From the NCBI GenBank assembly GCA_029932675.1, contig JAOZPP010000057.1, forward strand, positions 1 through 21,298: a DNA stretch of 21,298 nucleotides. The letters are read 5' to 3'. Below the pieces are notes generated by a model, which saw only the letters and a list, made by a program, of their open reading frames with translations, had not been told where the DNA came from and did no database searches. The first letter of the stretch is position 1; each line of letters starts with the position of its first letter. Source of the stretch: a bacterium. GTDB taxonomy: Bacteria; SM23-81; DAOVCL01. Positions 21,188-21,298 of this stretch are shown here, in pieces. Position numbers and translations under genes: made by a program.

Positions 21188-21200
21188 AAGAAGGTGATCC
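21188..21200 (+). promoter_or_regulatory. Extended Shine-Dalgarno
   Basis: AAGAAGGTGATCC matches the bacterial 16S 3'-end complement AAGGAGGTGATCC at all but one position, and lies 6 bases before the ATG at 21207. It is the longest such match noticed in the window, suggesting strong translation of a gene starting there. Confidence 0.65.
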
Positions 21201-21206
21201 CAGATT

Positions 21207-21287
21207 ATGCGTTACGAAACCACGAGATTATCACCAGATATTCAAACTAAACTACTACCGCCTAAAGGCGGTAGGTTTATGGGGTAG
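21207..21287 (+). CDS. Short ORF after the iron boxes, possibly a disrupted gene start
   Basis: Twenty-six codons begin with MRYETTRLSPDIQTKL and then run through the palindrome at 21255-21274 to a TAG at 21285-21287. The promoter-like region, operator and ribosome site suggest a real gene begins here, but the reading ends so quickly that the original gene may have been interrupted by a mobile-element end. The peptide resembles nothing I know. The alternative is a leader peptide or chance. Confidence 0.3.
   Translation: MRYETTRLSPDIQTKLLPPKGGRFMG
21255..21274. repeat. IS200/IS605-like hairpin or similar palindrome
   Basis: CTACCGCC TAAA GGCGGTAG is a perfect 8-base-pair stem with a four-base loop, close to the subterminal hairpins of IS200/IS605 and TnpB elements (often CACCGCC..GGCGGTG). 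No transposase or other end can be seen because the window stops 24 bases later, so the assignment is a resemblance, not proof. Confidence 0.45.
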
Positions 21288-21298
21288 CCATAGAAAAT

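Overview
The window reads as a piece of a bacterial chromosome from an uncultured lineage of the Fibrobacterota-Chlorobiota-Bacteroidota (FCB) type or a neighbouring candidate phylum (WOR-3/Stahlbacteria, TA06 or Zixibacteria-like). The reasons are two large secreted proteins ending in an NYPNPFN-type FlgD-like/T9SS sorting domain, degenerate heptanucleotide repeats inside those domains, a MutL-type ASKHA ATPase, and a block of small genes otherwise common in archaea and thermophiles (DUF763, EF-Tu-like domain protein, Mth938-like). This placement is inference; there is no rRNA or ribosomal marker in the window. Every convincing gene lies on the + strand and packing is tight, with many 4-26 base overlaps.

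Layout. 1-530 is a frameshifted relic of a DDE/integrase-core transposase. 550-4861 is a compact housekeeping block: DUF763, inositol-monophosphatase-family phosphatase, UlaG-like metallo-hydrolase, EF-Tu domain-2-like protein, Mth938-like protein, M50 intramembrane protease, thioredoxin. A strong sigma-70 type promoter (4874-4902) then drives a DUF151/bifunctional nuclease gene. It is followed by a decayed gamma-carbonic anhydrase (about 5504-5855).

5834-13076 is a chain of six genes with no gap between them: a TPR plus type-1 periplasmic-binding protein, three small proteins of unknown function (one with two membrane helices), the MutL/GlmL-type ATPase, and an 895-residue secreted protein with about 14 beta-propeller-like repeats. 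A 1008-residue secreted M1 metallopeptidase with the same C-terminal domain follows, and the block ends at a good intrinsic terminator (16214-16243).

16342-18585 is a pcrA/uvrD-type helicase gene with its own promoter. 18613-21128 is an iron-uptake unit: a DtxR-family regulator with a DtxR-like box over its own promoter, then feoA and feoB. Beyond feoB (21140-21206) lie a second promoter-like region with two more DtxR-like half-palindromic boxes and a near-perfect Shine-Dalgarno. These lead into an ORF that soon runs into a palindrome resembling an IS200/IS605 end hairpin.

No tRNA, rRNA, CRISPR array or clear riboswitch was seen. The most unusual items are the orphan MutL ATPase with its three uncharacterised partners, the heptamer repeats that occupy the same loop of both sorting domains, the 14-repeat secreted protein, and the iron-box/palindrome region at the right edge.
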